From the NCBI GenBank assembly GCA_947643615.1, contig CANRWO010000004.1, positions 1 to 64,000 of the forward strand: 64,000 bases of DNA, in the 5' to 3' direction. The DNA is from an uncultured Lachnospiraceae bacterium. GTDB lineage: Bacteria; Bacillota; Clostridia; Lachnospirales; Lachnospiraceae. Both the position numbers and the translations under genes were made by a program. Position 1 is the first letter of the stretch; the number at the start of each line of letters is the position of its first letter. The notes beneath the pieces are model-generated. The model was not told the DNA's origin and did no database searches. It worked only from the letters and a program-made list of their open reading frames with translations. Of the stretch, positions 36,171 through 46,900 are shown piece after piece.

Positions 36171-36713
36171 TCAAGCATTGCACAGTTTAACACGCTTGAT
36201 CGCTTGACCTACAATTACTGACAATCTCTTTCGCCGCCGTTTTGGTTGCCCTGGCTCATTCCTCCCGGAAATTCTTACCAGAAAAGAGAACCGGGGCGCA
36301 CCGTTCCAGTATGCGGTCATATATCCTTGCGTGGGCAAGGTCTGGCAGATTTTTAATTCTGATTTCTCCCCACTTCTCTCTGGCTCTGGCGTTACTGTAA
36401 CCCTCGTCAGAGAGGAAAAAGCGGTATGGCTCTCCGGGGAATCCCACCGGACTGTCACTGTTCAGAATATCCACCGTTACCATATGCCTTGTTTCCGGCA
36501 GGAACCGCTCCATGCCTGCCAGGCCATGCCCCTGCAGAACCGGCTCCCCCTTCCTGGCTTTGGCGGCGGCAAGCCTCTGGCGGATAGAATTATCCCGCCT
36601 ACAAGTCCGGCGGCATCCATAAAAGCCTGTGGCAGGCCATTTAATCCAGAACCTAAATCAAGTACAACTCCAATTATAAAGGGTGCACCTGTTGTAATCA
36701 GGGACTGTATCAA
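36171..36713. other. Non-coding or degraded stretch between DUF4180 and the UDG-like gene
   Basis: Several short overlapping open frames exist on both strands (for instance minus 36256-36513 and 36477-36713), but none has a ribosome binding site, a sensible start or a recognisable domain. The GC content is higher than in the AT-rich genes on both sides. A membrane-like piece 'TTGAPFIIGVVLDLGSGLNG' near 36700 may be a gene remnant. I cannot assign anything here. Confidence 0.4.
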
Positions 36714-36716
36714 TTT

Positions 36717-37310
36717 TTATTTGATTATTTCCAACATAGTAGCAATATCCTCGGTTGCCATTGTTACTTTTGATTTTTCAATTAAGATATTCCCTCCTGT
36801 CATTATGTATGACGGCATTACCCGAATCCCCTTATAATATATTTGGCTATTCCGCAATTTATAGGTGGAAACAGCGGGAACAGCGTTTTTCTTTGTTGAC
36901 TTTTTCGTAATCATGTTAAAGGCTTTCTTTGCAACATCTCCCATAAGCATAATAACCTTTGTGTTGGGGAATAAAGAAAGCTCTGCTTCTAAATATGGCA
37001 AGCTACTTTCAATACTGCTTTTGTCAATTGCATATTCTGTCTTTGGGATTTTAACTGCATTTGTGATATAGATACCCATTTGTAATATATCTTGTATGGA
37101 GGTAACTGCTGTTCCCGCTCCTTGCAAAAGGGGGATAGTGGTTTTCAGATAATCAGCATCGGGAAGTCCATAAAAATCCTGTAAAGGATCAGAGGGAACA
37201 ACTTCATTTATCATAATTGCCTTAATCGTAGGTGGAGAAATATCAATATCGTTTAGATAAATGCCGTTTGCTATACCCACTTTCTTTTCAAGTTCTTTTT
37301 TAATGTTCAT
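36717..37310 (-). CDS. Uracil-DNA glycosylase superfamily-like protein
   Basis: 197 residues from the ATG at 37310 (AAAGGAG 9 bases upstream). The layout suits the UDG fold: an early 'AIMINEVVPSDPLQDFYG' replacing the GExPG motif of family 4, 'MGIYITNAVKIPKTEYAI', 'FPNTKVIMLMGDVAKKAFN' and a late 'RVMPSYIMTGGN' in the place of the HPS motif. Catalytic residues of known families are altered, so glycosylase activity is uncertain. AT-rich. It follows a WYL-domain remnant with overlapping signals, as in a former regulator-effector pair. Confidence 0.65.
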   Translation of the reverse strand: MNIKKELEKKVGIANGIYLNDIDISPPTIKAIMINEVVPSDPLQDFYGLPDADYLKTTIPLLQGAGTAVTSIQDILQMGIYITNAVKIPKTEYAIDKSSIESSLPYLEAELSLFPNTKVIMLMGDVAKKAFNMITKKSTKKNAVPAVSTYKLRNSQIYYKGIRVMPSYIMTGGNILIEKSKVTMATEDIATMLEIIK

Positions 37311-37314
37311 ATCT

Positions 37315-37512
37315 TTATTCTCCTTTATGATGTTCTCTTGCAGCCTCATGTTTTGCTTTCAATGTTTGACGAATAGATTTCGGCTCAATTATTGTTACTT
37401 TGTTTCCGAATGACATAAGGAAACCATAGAGCCAATCATTTTCTGGCAGAGTGAGCTTATTATAAGATGAGCAGTAAAATGTAATAGGGTGACTTTCCGG
37501 AAATTTATTCCT
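37315..37512 (-). pseudogene. C-terminal remnant of a WYL-domain regulator
   Basis: About 65 residues matching the end of YafY/WYL transcriptional regulators: 'ITFYCSSYNKLTLPENDWLY', GFLMSFGNKVTIIEP, ending KAKHEAAREHHKGE. The HTH and most of the WYL domain are missing: the frame is cut off at about 37512, directly beside the terminator of the surface-protein gene. The break suggests that the surface-protein region replaced or was inserted into the 5' part. The ribosome binding site of the UDG-like gene lies within its last codons. Confidence 0.65.
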
Positions 37513-37519
37513 GCGAAAA

Positions 37520-37550
37520 GGCCGGTGCAGTAAGCTATACTGCACCGGCC
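37520..37550 (-). terminator. Intrinsic terminator of the pectate-lyase-like surface protein gene
   Basis: A perfect 13-bp stem (GGCCGGTGCAGTA and its complement) around a 5-base loop, followed on the minus strand by CTTTTC. It lies 21 bp after the stop codon. Confidence 0.8.
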
Positions 37551-37570
37551 CATAGGTCACAATCTCACAC

Positions 37571-40500
37571 TTATTTTTCCCCTCCGGCAGATCTGCGCTT
37601 ACGCATGTATACCAACAGACCTGCGCCTGCCACTGCTGCCAGCAGGATGACGCTCCATACTGCCGCTGCAACGTTCATGTGGTCACCGGTCTTGGTGGCC
37701 TGTGTCTTCACATTTTCCCCTGTCTCGTCCACATCATCGTCGTCATCGTCATTATGGCTACCATCATTATTGTTGTTGCCACTGTTGTTGCCGTTATTGT
37801 TGTTGTCATTATCGCTGTTGTCGTTATCGCTGTTGTCGTTATCGTTGTTGTCATTATCATTATTGCCGTTATCGCTATTGTCGTCATCCGACGCTTTTTC
37901 ATTAGCGATCACAATGGTGCTGAATTTGTTTACCGTGAAGGATAAGGTATTGTTCTCCAGGTCGAACTCCGGTTCCAGTTTGACGGGTTCTTCACCCTCA
38001 TGGATATGGTATACCAGAATATCACGGGTTTTGTCAACCCCTTCCGGGATCTGCATGGTAACCGTCACGGGAGTCCAGAATTCCGTTGACCATACGATGC
38101 CATCCAGGTACAAACTCAAATCATAGGCAACGGCATTATCAAATGTCACACCGGGAATCTCAGTCTGCGTGTGCACAGGACTTACCCGCAGTTCGATCTT
38201 CTCAACACCTTCCGGCGCATATGCCAGGAATTCTTCATTCAAGCTTACTCCGCAGGCATCGTCCAATCCACCCTTGTACGTGATATCAAAGACCGTCTTA
38301 CCCGACTCATCCTCAGGGATCTCGCTCAACTCCAGGGAAGGATAAATCTGGTTATCCTCATGGTCGATCAGGACCACATCCGACACAACCGCTTTCGCTC
38401 CCAGCAAGCCGATTCCGTAACGCACAGGGTCTCCCGCCTGCATGGAGCCTTCATTGGCTTTAAACTCCTTCGTCCCCTTCTGGCTTCCGTCTGCGGTGGT
38501 CCAGGTCACAAGGTACCCGCCCTTTCCGTTGGGTTTAAATACCACTTCATATTCTGTATCCAGCACTACGTCCTGCTTCGGATTGCCGTTTCCGACATTT
38601 CCGCTGTTCTTGGTCCAATAGCCGCAGAGAGAGTCCTTAGCGCTGGGCCTGAAACCAAGGGATGAGAACATATTTCCCTCGATATTGAACGCTCCTACGA
38701 ACACACCCGAGTTATTCTTATCGTTCGTTCCTGTCAGCTCTTTGATCGTAATCTTCATGGACATGGTCTGGAATTCCGTAGTTTCAGGGAACAGGATATA
38801 GCTCATGTTCACCGCAGGAGTATTGATATTCTTTGCCACCGCTCCTGTGGTTGCGGTCTGGGTCAGCGTTATGGTGCCGTTCCCGTTGTCCTCCACTGTC
38901 AGGAATCCGCCTTCGTCCACGGCCTCATAATCCACTTTAACCACTTCACGCTTGATGCCGATTGCCTTGACCACAATATTTTGGGTCACATTGGCCATGA
39001 AGATCATCCCGGTTTCCTTGTCATAAGTGAATTCAACCGGCTCGCCCTTATCCGTGCTCACCAGAACGCTCTCGGGAAGCAGATACCCCTTCTTTGTGGT
39101 CAGCCTTACAGACAAGTCCTCTCCTGACGCAATTCTCTCTGCGCCCTCCATCTCCAGGTTCTTCACTATATAGTCGATAGATACAAAGCCTGTGTTAATC
39201 TTGATGTTGGAAAACTTAGCCGTGGAATAATTCTCCAGGTCGTTTGCCACCTTGTTGGCATCCACCGCAAAACCCACATAAACCGTATCCGGCAGGTTCG
39301 CCTCAAGGGTTCCCACAGGAATCCAGGTAGTGCCGTCATTTGATACAAAGCCATGGAAGGAGCTTCCCTCCCTGGACAGTTTCAGCCAGGTTCCGTTATA
39401 GGTATTGCCTTCCTTAAAGTTCAGCTCCGAAACCAGAGGGATCCCGGCCTTTTCCGCCGCTTCCGGACTGTCTATGGTCTCGCTGATCATACTCATATTT
39501 CCGCCGGTTTCCGCTCTTTCTACCATATAAGCGGACCATGTGGTATTGATATCGATTTTTACCAGGGACAGTCCCAGGCCCACCGCCGCAGAATTGGCAT
39601 CCAGGGATTCCCTGAACATAATGCCGTTAAAGGTATGGTTATCCACGGTAGTAAAGTAATCCAGTTTGGTCACCAGTTCCATGTCACCGGTAAACTGCTG
39701 ATACACGTAATGGAAATCATCCGTAGTGGCATCCGAATACCTCTGGCCGCTTAATGAGCTTTCACTCCTGCCCAGCTTACCGGAACCTTTCACGGTCATA
39801 ATGCCATCCACCAGGGAAGCCGTTCCTGCCACTGCAGGGTTCCCGATGTCCGCGCCGACCCACTCCCCGGTCCCTGCCGTAGAGTTCACATGCAGCCTGG
39901 AGGTATTGCTCTGGGTCGCAAAACCGTTATTGTCGTATGCCCTTACACTGATATGATAAGTCCCGTCAGCCAATCCTGTATAAGTATGCTGATAAGGCGC
40001 GCTGTCGGCGGTTCCCACCAGCTGGTTCCCATTATAGAATTCCACCCTGGCAATGCCGCTGTCATCGGAAGCACTTGCAGTCACTGTCACGCTGTCGCCT
40101 TCGTTCATCAGGGTATTGTCAGGCAAGTCGATGGACACCGCAGGGTTGGAAGCCACATATCCGTTCATCCGATCTTCTACCATTTCGTTTGCGTATACTT
40201 CAATCCACGAATATCCGTATCTTCCGTCGCCCATGGTCCCGGTGCGGATGATCTTTTTGCTGTCCTCCGGGTCGTTGGGGTTCAGTCCGTTCTCAGTTTC
40301 CCAAGCATCCGGAATACCGTCGCCATCGGTGTCAAATCCGTCTTCCCTGTGCACTTCCGGCGCACAGTAACCGCCTACTTCTTCCGGAACATTGATAAAT
40401 GTGCCTGTGTCCGTCCTGACCTGGTTGACCACTCTTGCGTCTATGGCATCACGCCTGGGATAGGTAACGCCTGCGCTGTCAAGAACCAGGCCGTAAGCCT

Positions 40501-42979
40501 CCTCTGCGTTTCTCAGAGTGATCGTGTCAAAACCGTTAAATTCGATCCCTTCTTTGGATGTATCCGGTACATAAGGCGTCCCGGAAATGACAGTCATGGT
40601 ATCTCCCTCCAAGTCGCCGGAGTTCTTGATCCCGCTGTCACCATAAGCCTGCACCGTACCGTCCTGGTACTCCACCACATTACCCGCTATGTAGAATCCG
40701 CCCGGCTTGGTCTTCTCTCCGGCATCCATCTGCTGTTCCTTGATGTTATCCCTGGTGCCCTGGCCGATCTTGTGGTAATTGTTGATATAATTGCTGTAGG
40801 TATAGCCGCCGCCGTAGCAGTTATTATACCCGTAATTGTACAATACGTTATTGCTCAGCTGAAGCGTCGCCATGCTTCCGTCCGACGTAGGATCCCCCAT
40901 GGAACCGCCGCCGATACGGGGATTTCTGGACGTGTGGTTGGCTACAAGGTTATACTGGAACACCACATTGTCCCCGCCCCAGATTCCGCCATAACCATGG
41001 CGTCCTTTGGAATGCCCTGACACCGTAAGGCTCTCCGAAACGATGCACCACTGCACCGTACCGTTCCTGCCCCTGTAGGTGGAAAGGGTCTCGTCCGTAT
41101 TCCAGCTGAAAGTACAATGGTCCACCATAAAGGTATCGTTATCCCTGCCCCAAAGCGCATCCATGGAGTCGCCGCCGCTGAGCAGGTTGTCCGTTCCCAC
41201 GCGGAAATGTATGAATCGGAAAATCAGGTTTTTGGAGTTGCTGATATCCGTATCGTATCCCGCAATGGTAATACCGTCCCCGGGCGCCGTCTGGCCCTCC
41301 AGCGAAATATTCTGGAGTCCGCTGAAGCTCAGGCGCTGCTTCAGGTCGATCGTACCGCCCACGTCAAACACAATGATCCTGCCATTGCCGGGCGCACTCT
41401 CAATACCGTACCGCAGAGATCCGGGGATAGCCTCCTGGCCCTTGGCATAGTCTTCCAGTGTGGTCACTACATAGACATCACCGCCTCGTCCGCCGGTGGC
41501 ATACATTCCGCCGCCCTCTGCGCCGGGGAATGCGATCACACCGTCAATCAGCTCCTCCCCGCCGGGCGCTTTCTCTACCTGATAGGAGTAAAGGATACCC
41601 GCGATGGTAGCTTTGGAACCGTCCCTGCAGGCATAATAAGTATTCCCTGCTTCCAGGTCATAGCTCACCGCCACATAGCCTTTTACAGCCGCACTTTCGT
41701 CGAGCGCTTCCGCATTGGCATCCTGGCCCTGCATGGAGAAAAAGAACTTCTTGCCTGTATTCTTTTCCAATACAAGAGTTACCGTACAGTCTGCTACCGC
41801 TGTAAACTGTACCACTGCACCTGCCGTAGGGACTCCACCGTTTTTGGAACCCACAGGGTTGGTGGTTCCGGCCACCGTGCACGAACTGGAGAAACCGGAA
41901 AGATAATTTGTAATATCTCCTGCTATATCAGCGGTACCGCTGTGTATCACCTCTTCCACATTGTCCGTCACGGAGACCTTGGGAGGCGTCTTTGCAGGCA
42001 TGTCCTCCAATACGGTAATGTTCACATACTGATCACTTCCATAAGTCTCACCGGCCTTCAATCCCTCGCTCAGATCCAGGGATTTCGTCACGGTTTCCAT
42101 CTCCACAGGCGCTTTCTCCACCTGATGGGAGTAAAGGATACCCGCAATAGTAGCCTTGGAACCGTCCCTGCAGGCATAATAAGTATTCCCTGCCTCCAGG
42201 TCATAGCTCATGGCCACATAATTCTGTGCAAATGCGCTTTCATCCGGGGCTGTAGCATTGCTGGCCTGGCCCTGCATGGAGAAAAAGAATTTTTTACTGG
42301 TATTCTTTTTCACAATAATCGTTACAGTACAGTCTTCTACTGCCGTGAACTGAACCACTGCCCCGCCTGTAGGAACCGCTCCGTTTTTGGAACCCACAGG
42401 GTTGGTTGTCCCGGCTACTGTAACTGTACTGGAAAAACCGGAAAGATATGTTGTAATATCTCCCGCTACAGAGGCCGTGCCGCTTTGCGTTACCTCCCCT
42501 ATATCAGTGCCGTTTACCGTTGCGGCGGCAACATTCATATCCTCCATTACGGTAATATTCACATACCGGGCATCTCCATATGTGTCGCCGGCCTTCAAGC
42601 CGCCGCTCAGGTCAACCGATTCTGTCACGGTTTCCCGAGATGATAAGGCGTCCCCTCCGCTGACTGTGCCCTGCCTCGTCAACGTATCCTCACTTTCCTG
42701 GCCTGTCCCAGGCTGTACGGAAGGCGCTGTGACGCCATTGGCGGCCCCTGCGTCACCTTCGGACACCGTTTCGCCGCCTGCCGACCCGGGCGCCACTGCC
42801 GCTGCCGCATCTGTACTTGGCCGTGCCGATTCGTCCGGTGCCGTCTCGTTGCCAACAGTCTCCTGTTGTGCCGGCGCCCCTTCCGCCCGTACGCTGCTTA
42901 CGGTTCCAGGGTTAAATACCCCCCCCAATACCATGATTGCAGCGAGCGAAAGAGCCAAAAGCTGCTTTCTTCGCTTCAT
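37571..42979 (-). CDS. Large pectate-lyase-like cell-surface protein with KTGD sorting signal
   Basis: 1802 residues. A signal peptide (1-33, 'LLALSLAAIMVLGGVFNPGT') and an Ala/Glu/Thr-rich linker come first. Two tandem copies of a module of about 180 residues follow (about 117-475), then a right-handed beta-helix pectate-lyase-like domain (about 480-790; 'FPGAEGGGMYATGGRGGDVY', 'GTIDLKQRLSFSGLQNISLE', 'DSMDALWGRDNDTFMVDHCT'). Next: a Ca-binding-like 'DTDGDGIPDAWE' (about 890), an Ig-like domain (about 945-1027), a concanavalin-like domain (about 1040-1266) and further beta domains. The end is an Asp/Asn-rich linker (about 1697-1753), TKTGD, a membrane helix and RKRRS, a sortase-type tail. 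It probably degrades or binds pectic polysaccharides at the cell wall. AGGAGG precedes the ATG. Confidence 0.88.
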   Translation of the reverse strand: MKRRKQLLALSLAAIMVLGGVFNPGTVSSVRAEGAPAQQETVGNETAPDESARPSTDAAAAVAPGSAGGETVSEGDAGAANGVTAPSVQPGTGQESEDTLTRQGTVSGGDALSSRETVTESVDLSGGLKAGDTYGDARYVNITVMEDMNVAAATVNGTDIGEVTQSGTASVAGDITTYLSGFSSTVTVAGTTNPVGSKNGAVPTGGAVVQFTAVEDCTVTIIVKKNTSKKFFFSMQGQASNATAPDESAFAQNYVAMSYDLEAGNTYYACRDGSKATIAGILYSHQVEKAPVEMETVTKSLDLSEGLKAGETYGSDQYVNITVLEDMPAKTPPKVSVTDNVEEVIHSGTADIAGDITNYLSGFSSSCTVAGTTNPVGSKNGGVPTAGAVVQFTAVADCTVTLVLEKNTGKKFFFSMQGQDANAEALDESAAVKGYVAVSYDLEAGNTYYACRDGSKATIAGILYSYQVEKAPGGEELIDGVIAFPGAEGGGMYATGGRGGDVYVVTTLEDYAKGQEAIPGSLRYGIESAPGNGRIIVFDVGGTIDLKQRLSFSGLQNISLEGQTAPGDGITIAGYDTDISNSKNLIFRFIHFRVGTDNLLSGGDSMDALWGRDNDTFMVDHCTFSWNTDETLSTYRGRNGTVQWCIVSESLTVSGHSKGRHGYGGIWGGDNVVFQYNLVANHTSRNPRIGGGSMGDPTSDGSMATLQLSNNVLYNYGYNNCYGGGYTYSNYINNYHKIGQGTRDNIKEQQMDAGEKTKPGGFYIAGNVVEYQDGTVQAYGDSGIKNSGDLEGDTMTVISGTPYVPDTSKEGIEFNGFDTITLRNAEEAYGLVLDSAGVTYPRRDAIDARVVNQVRTDTGTFINVPEEVGGYCAPEVHREDGFDTDGDGIPDAWETENGLNPNDPEDSKKIIRTGTMGDGRYGYSWIEVYANEMVEDRMNGYVASNPAVSIDLPDNTLMNEGDSVTVTASASDDSGIARVEFYNGNQLVGTADSAPYQHTYTGLADGTYHISVRAYDNNGFATQSNTSRLHVNSTAGTGEWVGADIGNPAVAGTASLVDGIMTVKGSGKLGRSESSLSGQRYSDATTDDFHYVYQQFTGDMELVTKLDYFTTVDNHTFNGIMFRESLDANSAAVGLGLSLVKIDINTTWSAYMVERAETGGNMSMISETIDSPEAAEKAGIPLVSELNFKEGNTYNGTWLKLSREGSSFHGFVSNDGTTWIPVGTLEANLPDTVYVGFAVDANKVANDLENYSTAKFSNIKINTGFVSIDYIVKNLEMEGAERIASGEDLSVRLTTKKGYLLPESVLVSTDKGEPVEFTYDKETGMIFMANVTQNIVVKAIGIKREVVKVDYEAVDEGGFLTVEDNGNGTITLTQTATTGAVAKNINTPAVNMSYILFPETTEFQTMSMKITIKELTGTNDKNNSGVFVGAFNIEGNMFSSLGFRPSAKDSLCGYWTKNSGNVGNGNPKQDVVLDTEYEVVFKPNGKGGYLVTWTTADGSQKGTKEFKANEGSMQAGDPVRYGIGLLGAKAVVSDVVLIDHEDNQIYPSLELSEIPEDESGKTVFDITYKGGLDDACGVSLNEEFLAYAPEGVEKIELRVSPVHTQTEIPGVTFDNAVAYDLSLYLDGIVWSTEFWTPVTVTMQIPEGVDKTRDILVYHIHEGEEPVKLEPEFDLENNTLSFTVNKFSTIVIANEKASDDDNSDNGNNDNDNNDNDNSDNDNSDNDNNNNGNNSGNNNNDGSHNDDDDDDVDETGENVKTQATKTGDHMNVAAAVWSVILLAAVAGAGLLVYMRKRRSAGGEK
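37735..37890 (-). repeat. Asp/Asn/Ser-coding simple repeat in the surface-protein gene
   Basis: A tract of GAT/AAT/AAC-type codons encodes an Asp/Asn-rich spacer before the membrane anchor. The codon triplets repeat (GATAACGACAACAGC and variants), so the tract can change length by slippage in frame. Spacers like this usually lift surface domains through the wall. Confidence 0.7.
41560..42640 (-). repeat. Tandem duplicated module (period about 543 bp) in the surface-protein gene
   Basis: Two copies, about 41560-42100 and 42101-42640, each encode about 181 residues ending in a conserved block 'YDLEAGNTYYACRDGSKATI'. Long stretches are near-identical at the DNA level (for instance around 41585 and 42127), so the duplication is recent or kept alike by recombination. 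Each copy carries 'VAGTTNPVGSKNG' and KKFFFSMQGQ. The beta-rich pattern suggests a carbohydrate-binding module. Confidence 0.8.
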
Positions 42980-43062
42980 TTTGTTACATCCTCCTTTGGG
43001 TTATGTTTTCATCATATTACCATTTTAGCAATATATGGAACAAGGTACATTTCTTTGGATAA

Positions 43063-43093
43063 AAATAGTTCCCCCCAATTGGAGAGAACTATT
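43063..43093 (-). terminator. Intrinsic terminator after the TetR gene
   Basis: AAATAGTTC and GAACTATTT form perfect arms, extended inward by CTCC/GGGG around AATT; the minus strand continues TTATCC after the last T's. It lies 70 bp after the tetR-type stop and before the surface-protein promoter region. It could also serve as an operator. Confidence 0.6.
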
Positions 43094-43162
43094 TCAACAC
43101 AAAAAGCTATATTTTTCCATAATCAAATGGTTTTACTGCAATCTTTCGCAATTGCGCATTCA

Positions 43163-43810
43163 CTACAATAAACATTCCTTCTTTTCACACAATTCCTGCA
43201 CAATCTGCCGCTGCACAAAATGTTTTATTTTATCCGGGTTTATCCGAAAACATTCCTCCGTGCTGATACTCAGCATATAAGTCAGGAGGCCGGAAAAAAC
43301 CGTGTACACCATATATTCCAGGGGCAGGTCGTCCCGGATCTCCTTCCGGCGGATTCCCCGCCTCAGGATATTTCCAAAGACATTTATGGGATGATATTTC
43401 TCAAAGGATTTGGATGTCATCTTACTGCGCACCTGGAGGCTGAACTCAGAATTATCCGTCAAAATATGCACCATCCGGATAAAGCAATATTTCCTGTTGC
43501 TCTCCCTCCCCATCTCCTCCAAAAGCCATGAAAGCTGCTCCCGAAAGCAATCATGTTTCAGAAGTTCCTGTTCCAGCAGGCTGAAGATCCGCCGGATATG
43601 GAATACCACCGCACAGGCGACAATGTCCTCCTTGGTGTCAAAATAATCATATGCGGTACCTTTGCCGATACCTGCCCTGTCAGTGATCCTGGAGACGCGG
43701 ATGCTTGACGCATCCTCGCCCTCTTCTATCAGCTGTATCACTGCGTCATACATCCGCAGCACCTTGGAAGGAATCTCGTGGAACTCTTCCAAACCCGTCA
43801 TTTTAGCCAT
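43163..43810 (-). CDS. TetR/AcrR-family regulator of the RND exporter
   Basis: 215 residues. N-terminal HTH: 'SSIRVSRITDRAGIGKGTAY' and DYFDTKEDIVACAVV, the TetR signature; the rest is a helical ligand-binding domain without recognisable motif. GGGAG lies 8 bases before the ATG at 43810. It follows the RND gene by 90 bp on the same strand, and a palindrome typical of TetR operators overlaps the early transcribed region of that gene, so it probably represses its own operon until an exported compound binds it. Confidence 0.9.
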   Translation of the reverse strand: MAKMTGLEEFHEIPSKVLRMYDAVIQLIEEGEDASSIRVSRITDRAGIGKGTAYDYFDTKEDIVACAVVFHIRRIFSLLEQELLKHDCFREQLSWLLEEMGRESNRKYCFIRMVHILTDNSEFSLQVRSKMTSKSFEKYHPINVFGNILRRGIRRKEIRDDLPLEYMVYTVFSGLLTYMLSISTEECFRINPDKIKHFVQRQIVQELCEKKECLL

Positions 43811-43900
43811 AATCCCAACTCCCTCATATTTACCCGCCGGACTGCCCCAAGGCGATACTGCCTCAAGGCGCTTTCCGTCCGGACGCCAATCCTTCCCGCC

Positions 43901-46900
43901 TCAGGCTTCCATGGAATGTCCCCCGGAAAGGATCTCTTCGTCTGTCTGCTTTTTCTCCCTGATCATGATATCATAGACGCAGGGGATCACCACCAGGGTC
44001 AGCAATGTGCCGTACAACAGTCCGCCGATGGTTACCACCGCCATGGGTTTTCCCATCTCGGAACCCATGTCGCTGCTGAACACCATGGTAGACAATGCCA
44101 GTATGGTAGTCAGCGCCGTCATCAATACAGGACGGAGCCTGGTACGGCCTGCGGTCAGGATGGCTTCCTTCTTCTCCATGCCGCCCTCCCGGAGCTGGTT
44201 CATATAATCAATCAAAACAATGCCGTTGTTTACGATAATGCCTGCCAGCATGACGAAACCGATCATTGCGATGACACTGACCTCGCTGCCGCTGATAAAC
44301 AATCCCATAAAGCCTCCTGTGAATGCCAGGGGGATGGTGAACATTATGATAAACGGGGACAGCAGTGACTGGAACTGGGCCACCATGATCAGGTACATGA
44401 AGGCAATGGCCAGCACCAGCATCAGCACCATCTGCTGCATGGCATCCTCAATCATTTCGTTTTCACCGGAAAATACCAGCTGATATCCTGCCGGGACCTC
44501 ATAGTGCGCCAACGCCTTCTCCACATCATCTGCCACCAACCCTACATTATACCCTTCCGCAATTGCCGCAGATACCTGGACATACCTGGTCTGTTCCGCC
44601 CGGTTGATGGAGGTCAGGGCATAAGCAGGTTCAAAAGATGCCACCTCTGACAAAGGGATCTTCACGCTTTCGCCGTCTTCATCCGTCCCCTTGATCTCAA
44701 TCTCTTCCACCAGCGCCCTTGTCAGTTCCATATCGGTGCCGCTCATCACATAAACGCTGTAATCCTTATCCGCCGCTACCAGGGTGGTGCTGCTGCTTGC
44801 CGCCGCAAGCTTTGCGGATATCTGGGTAAATACCTGGGCAACGGTGAGGCCGTAGTTTACGGCCTTGTCACGGTCGATGAGGACCCTCAGCTCCTCCTCC
44901 GCCTCTTCCAACCCGTCGCTGACATCGGCAGTGCCTTCCACATTTTCCAAAATAGCCGCTACTTCCCCGGCAATCCGCTGCAGGGTATCCAGGTCACGTC
45001 CCCTGACTTGGATGGAAATACCGCTTCCGCCCATAGCGGACATATCCATGCTTGAAGTGTCAATGGTAATCTCCGCGTCCAGGCCGGCTGTCTTCTCCTC
45101 TATGATATCTCCGATCTTTTCATTGCTCATGGACTTGTCATCCTTCGTCACCACGTAGATCGACGTGGCATTGGCAGGGCCGCCCGCGCTGCTCCCACCC
45201 AGGAAAGCCATATTGTTACCGCTTGTCATAGCGCCCACATTCCGGACATCTTCTATGGAAAGGATTGCCTCCACCACCTGATCCGTAAGTGCCGCCGTCT
45301 CCTCCAGAGTGGCGTTTTCCCCCAGCTCCACATTGACCGTCAGCTGATTGGAATCCATATCTGACATAAAAGCCGTGCCATTGGTAAATGCCAGCGCCGT
45401 GCTGGCCGCCAAAAGCAGCAGGACCACAACAAATACCACCGGCTTCACTTTCAGGGACACCGCCAGCAGCTTCTCATAACCTTTTGCCAGGCCGCCGAAG
45501 AACCGGCCTTCCTTCTGCTCCTTTGTCTTCACCAGCATCTTGGAAGACATGGCGGGTACCACTGTCAGCGCGATCACAAGGCTGGCGAGCAGGGAATAGG
45601 CAATGGTCAGCCCCATATCCACAAAGAGCTGCCTGGTGATTCCCTCCGTAAATACAATCGGCAGGAATACACAGACGGTAGTCAGGGTAGATGCCATGAT
45701 GGCCCCGGAGACTTCCTTTGAGCCTTCCATGGCGGCCTCCCGCACCGAATATCCCTCACTCCGCAGACGGTAAATGTTCTCAATGACCACAATGGAATTA
45801 TCCACCAGCATGCCGATACCCAGCGCCAGGCCGGACAGGGAAATGATATTCAGCGTGACTCCGCTGAAATACATGCACACTATAGCCGTCACGAGGCTGA
45901 TCGGGATGGAAAATGCGACGATCACCGTGGGCCTCATATCCTTTAAAAAGAGCAGCAGGATCAATATGGCCAACCCTCCGCCAAAGAGGATGTTGCTGAG
46001 GATGGAGTCCATGACCAAATCTATGTAGATGCCCTGATCCATCAGCGTGATCAGCGTAAGGTCAGGATTCATCTCCATCAATTCCCCGAAACGGTCTGCC
46101 AGCAAGTCGGAGACCTCACCGGTGGAATACCCGGTCTGTTTCTGGATCGTCAGCATAATACCGGCGCTCCCGTCCACATTGGCATAAATCTCATGGGAAT
46201 TATCGGTGTAAAATACATCCGCCACATCCCCCAGGGTGATTACAGGCACACCGTCCATATGCAGATCCAAAAGAGGCATCGCCTGCAGTTCTTCCACCGT
46301 GGCAGGTTTATCCCCCACACGGACCATATAGTCAATCCCTTCCTCCGTCACATATCCCGCAGGCATGGAAAAGTTCTGTGCTGCCAGAAGGCCCTCTATG
46401 GCTTCCACTGTCAAAATGCCGTTTAAGTCGGCGGAGTCATAGGCGCTCTGCCTTGCATCCTCCAGCTGCTCCTCCCCGTCCTTGAGTTGATCCTCCGCAT
46501 CCTGCATCTGGTCCTGTGCATCCTTCAGTTGGTCCGCTGCGTCATTGAGCTGGGTCTCGGCATCCTTCATGGCATCCCAGCCGCTGTCAATCTGCTTCTG
46601 GGCCGCTTCCAGCTGGGCATCGGCAACCCCCATCTGGTACTCGCCCAGGGAGATGCCTGCCTTACCGTTGGCAAATTCTATGGCCGCCGTCATCTCCCCC
46701 TTTTCGATCTCTGCCAGTCCCCCGTTCACGGTGGCCAGGGCAGTATCCAGGTCTGACATACCCATGGCAGCCAGCTGCTGGTTTATCATGGCGGAATAAC
46801 CTGCGTATCCGAGGCCGGAAGTCTGGGCATTGAGTGCCGACACCAGGTTCTCCCTCTGGGATCCCGCCAACGCTTTCCCGTTTTCCGCTTCTGCCCTGGC

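Noticed and set aside
36256-36713. Minus-strand frames of 78 and 85 residues as genes
   Set aside because: No ribosome binding site, weak starts, overlapping frames and no recognised domain.
41117-42643. Plus-strand ORF of 508 residues opposite the surface protein
   Set aside because: Shadow of the repetitive coding strand; repeated segments simply mirror the duplicated modules; no ribosome binding site.
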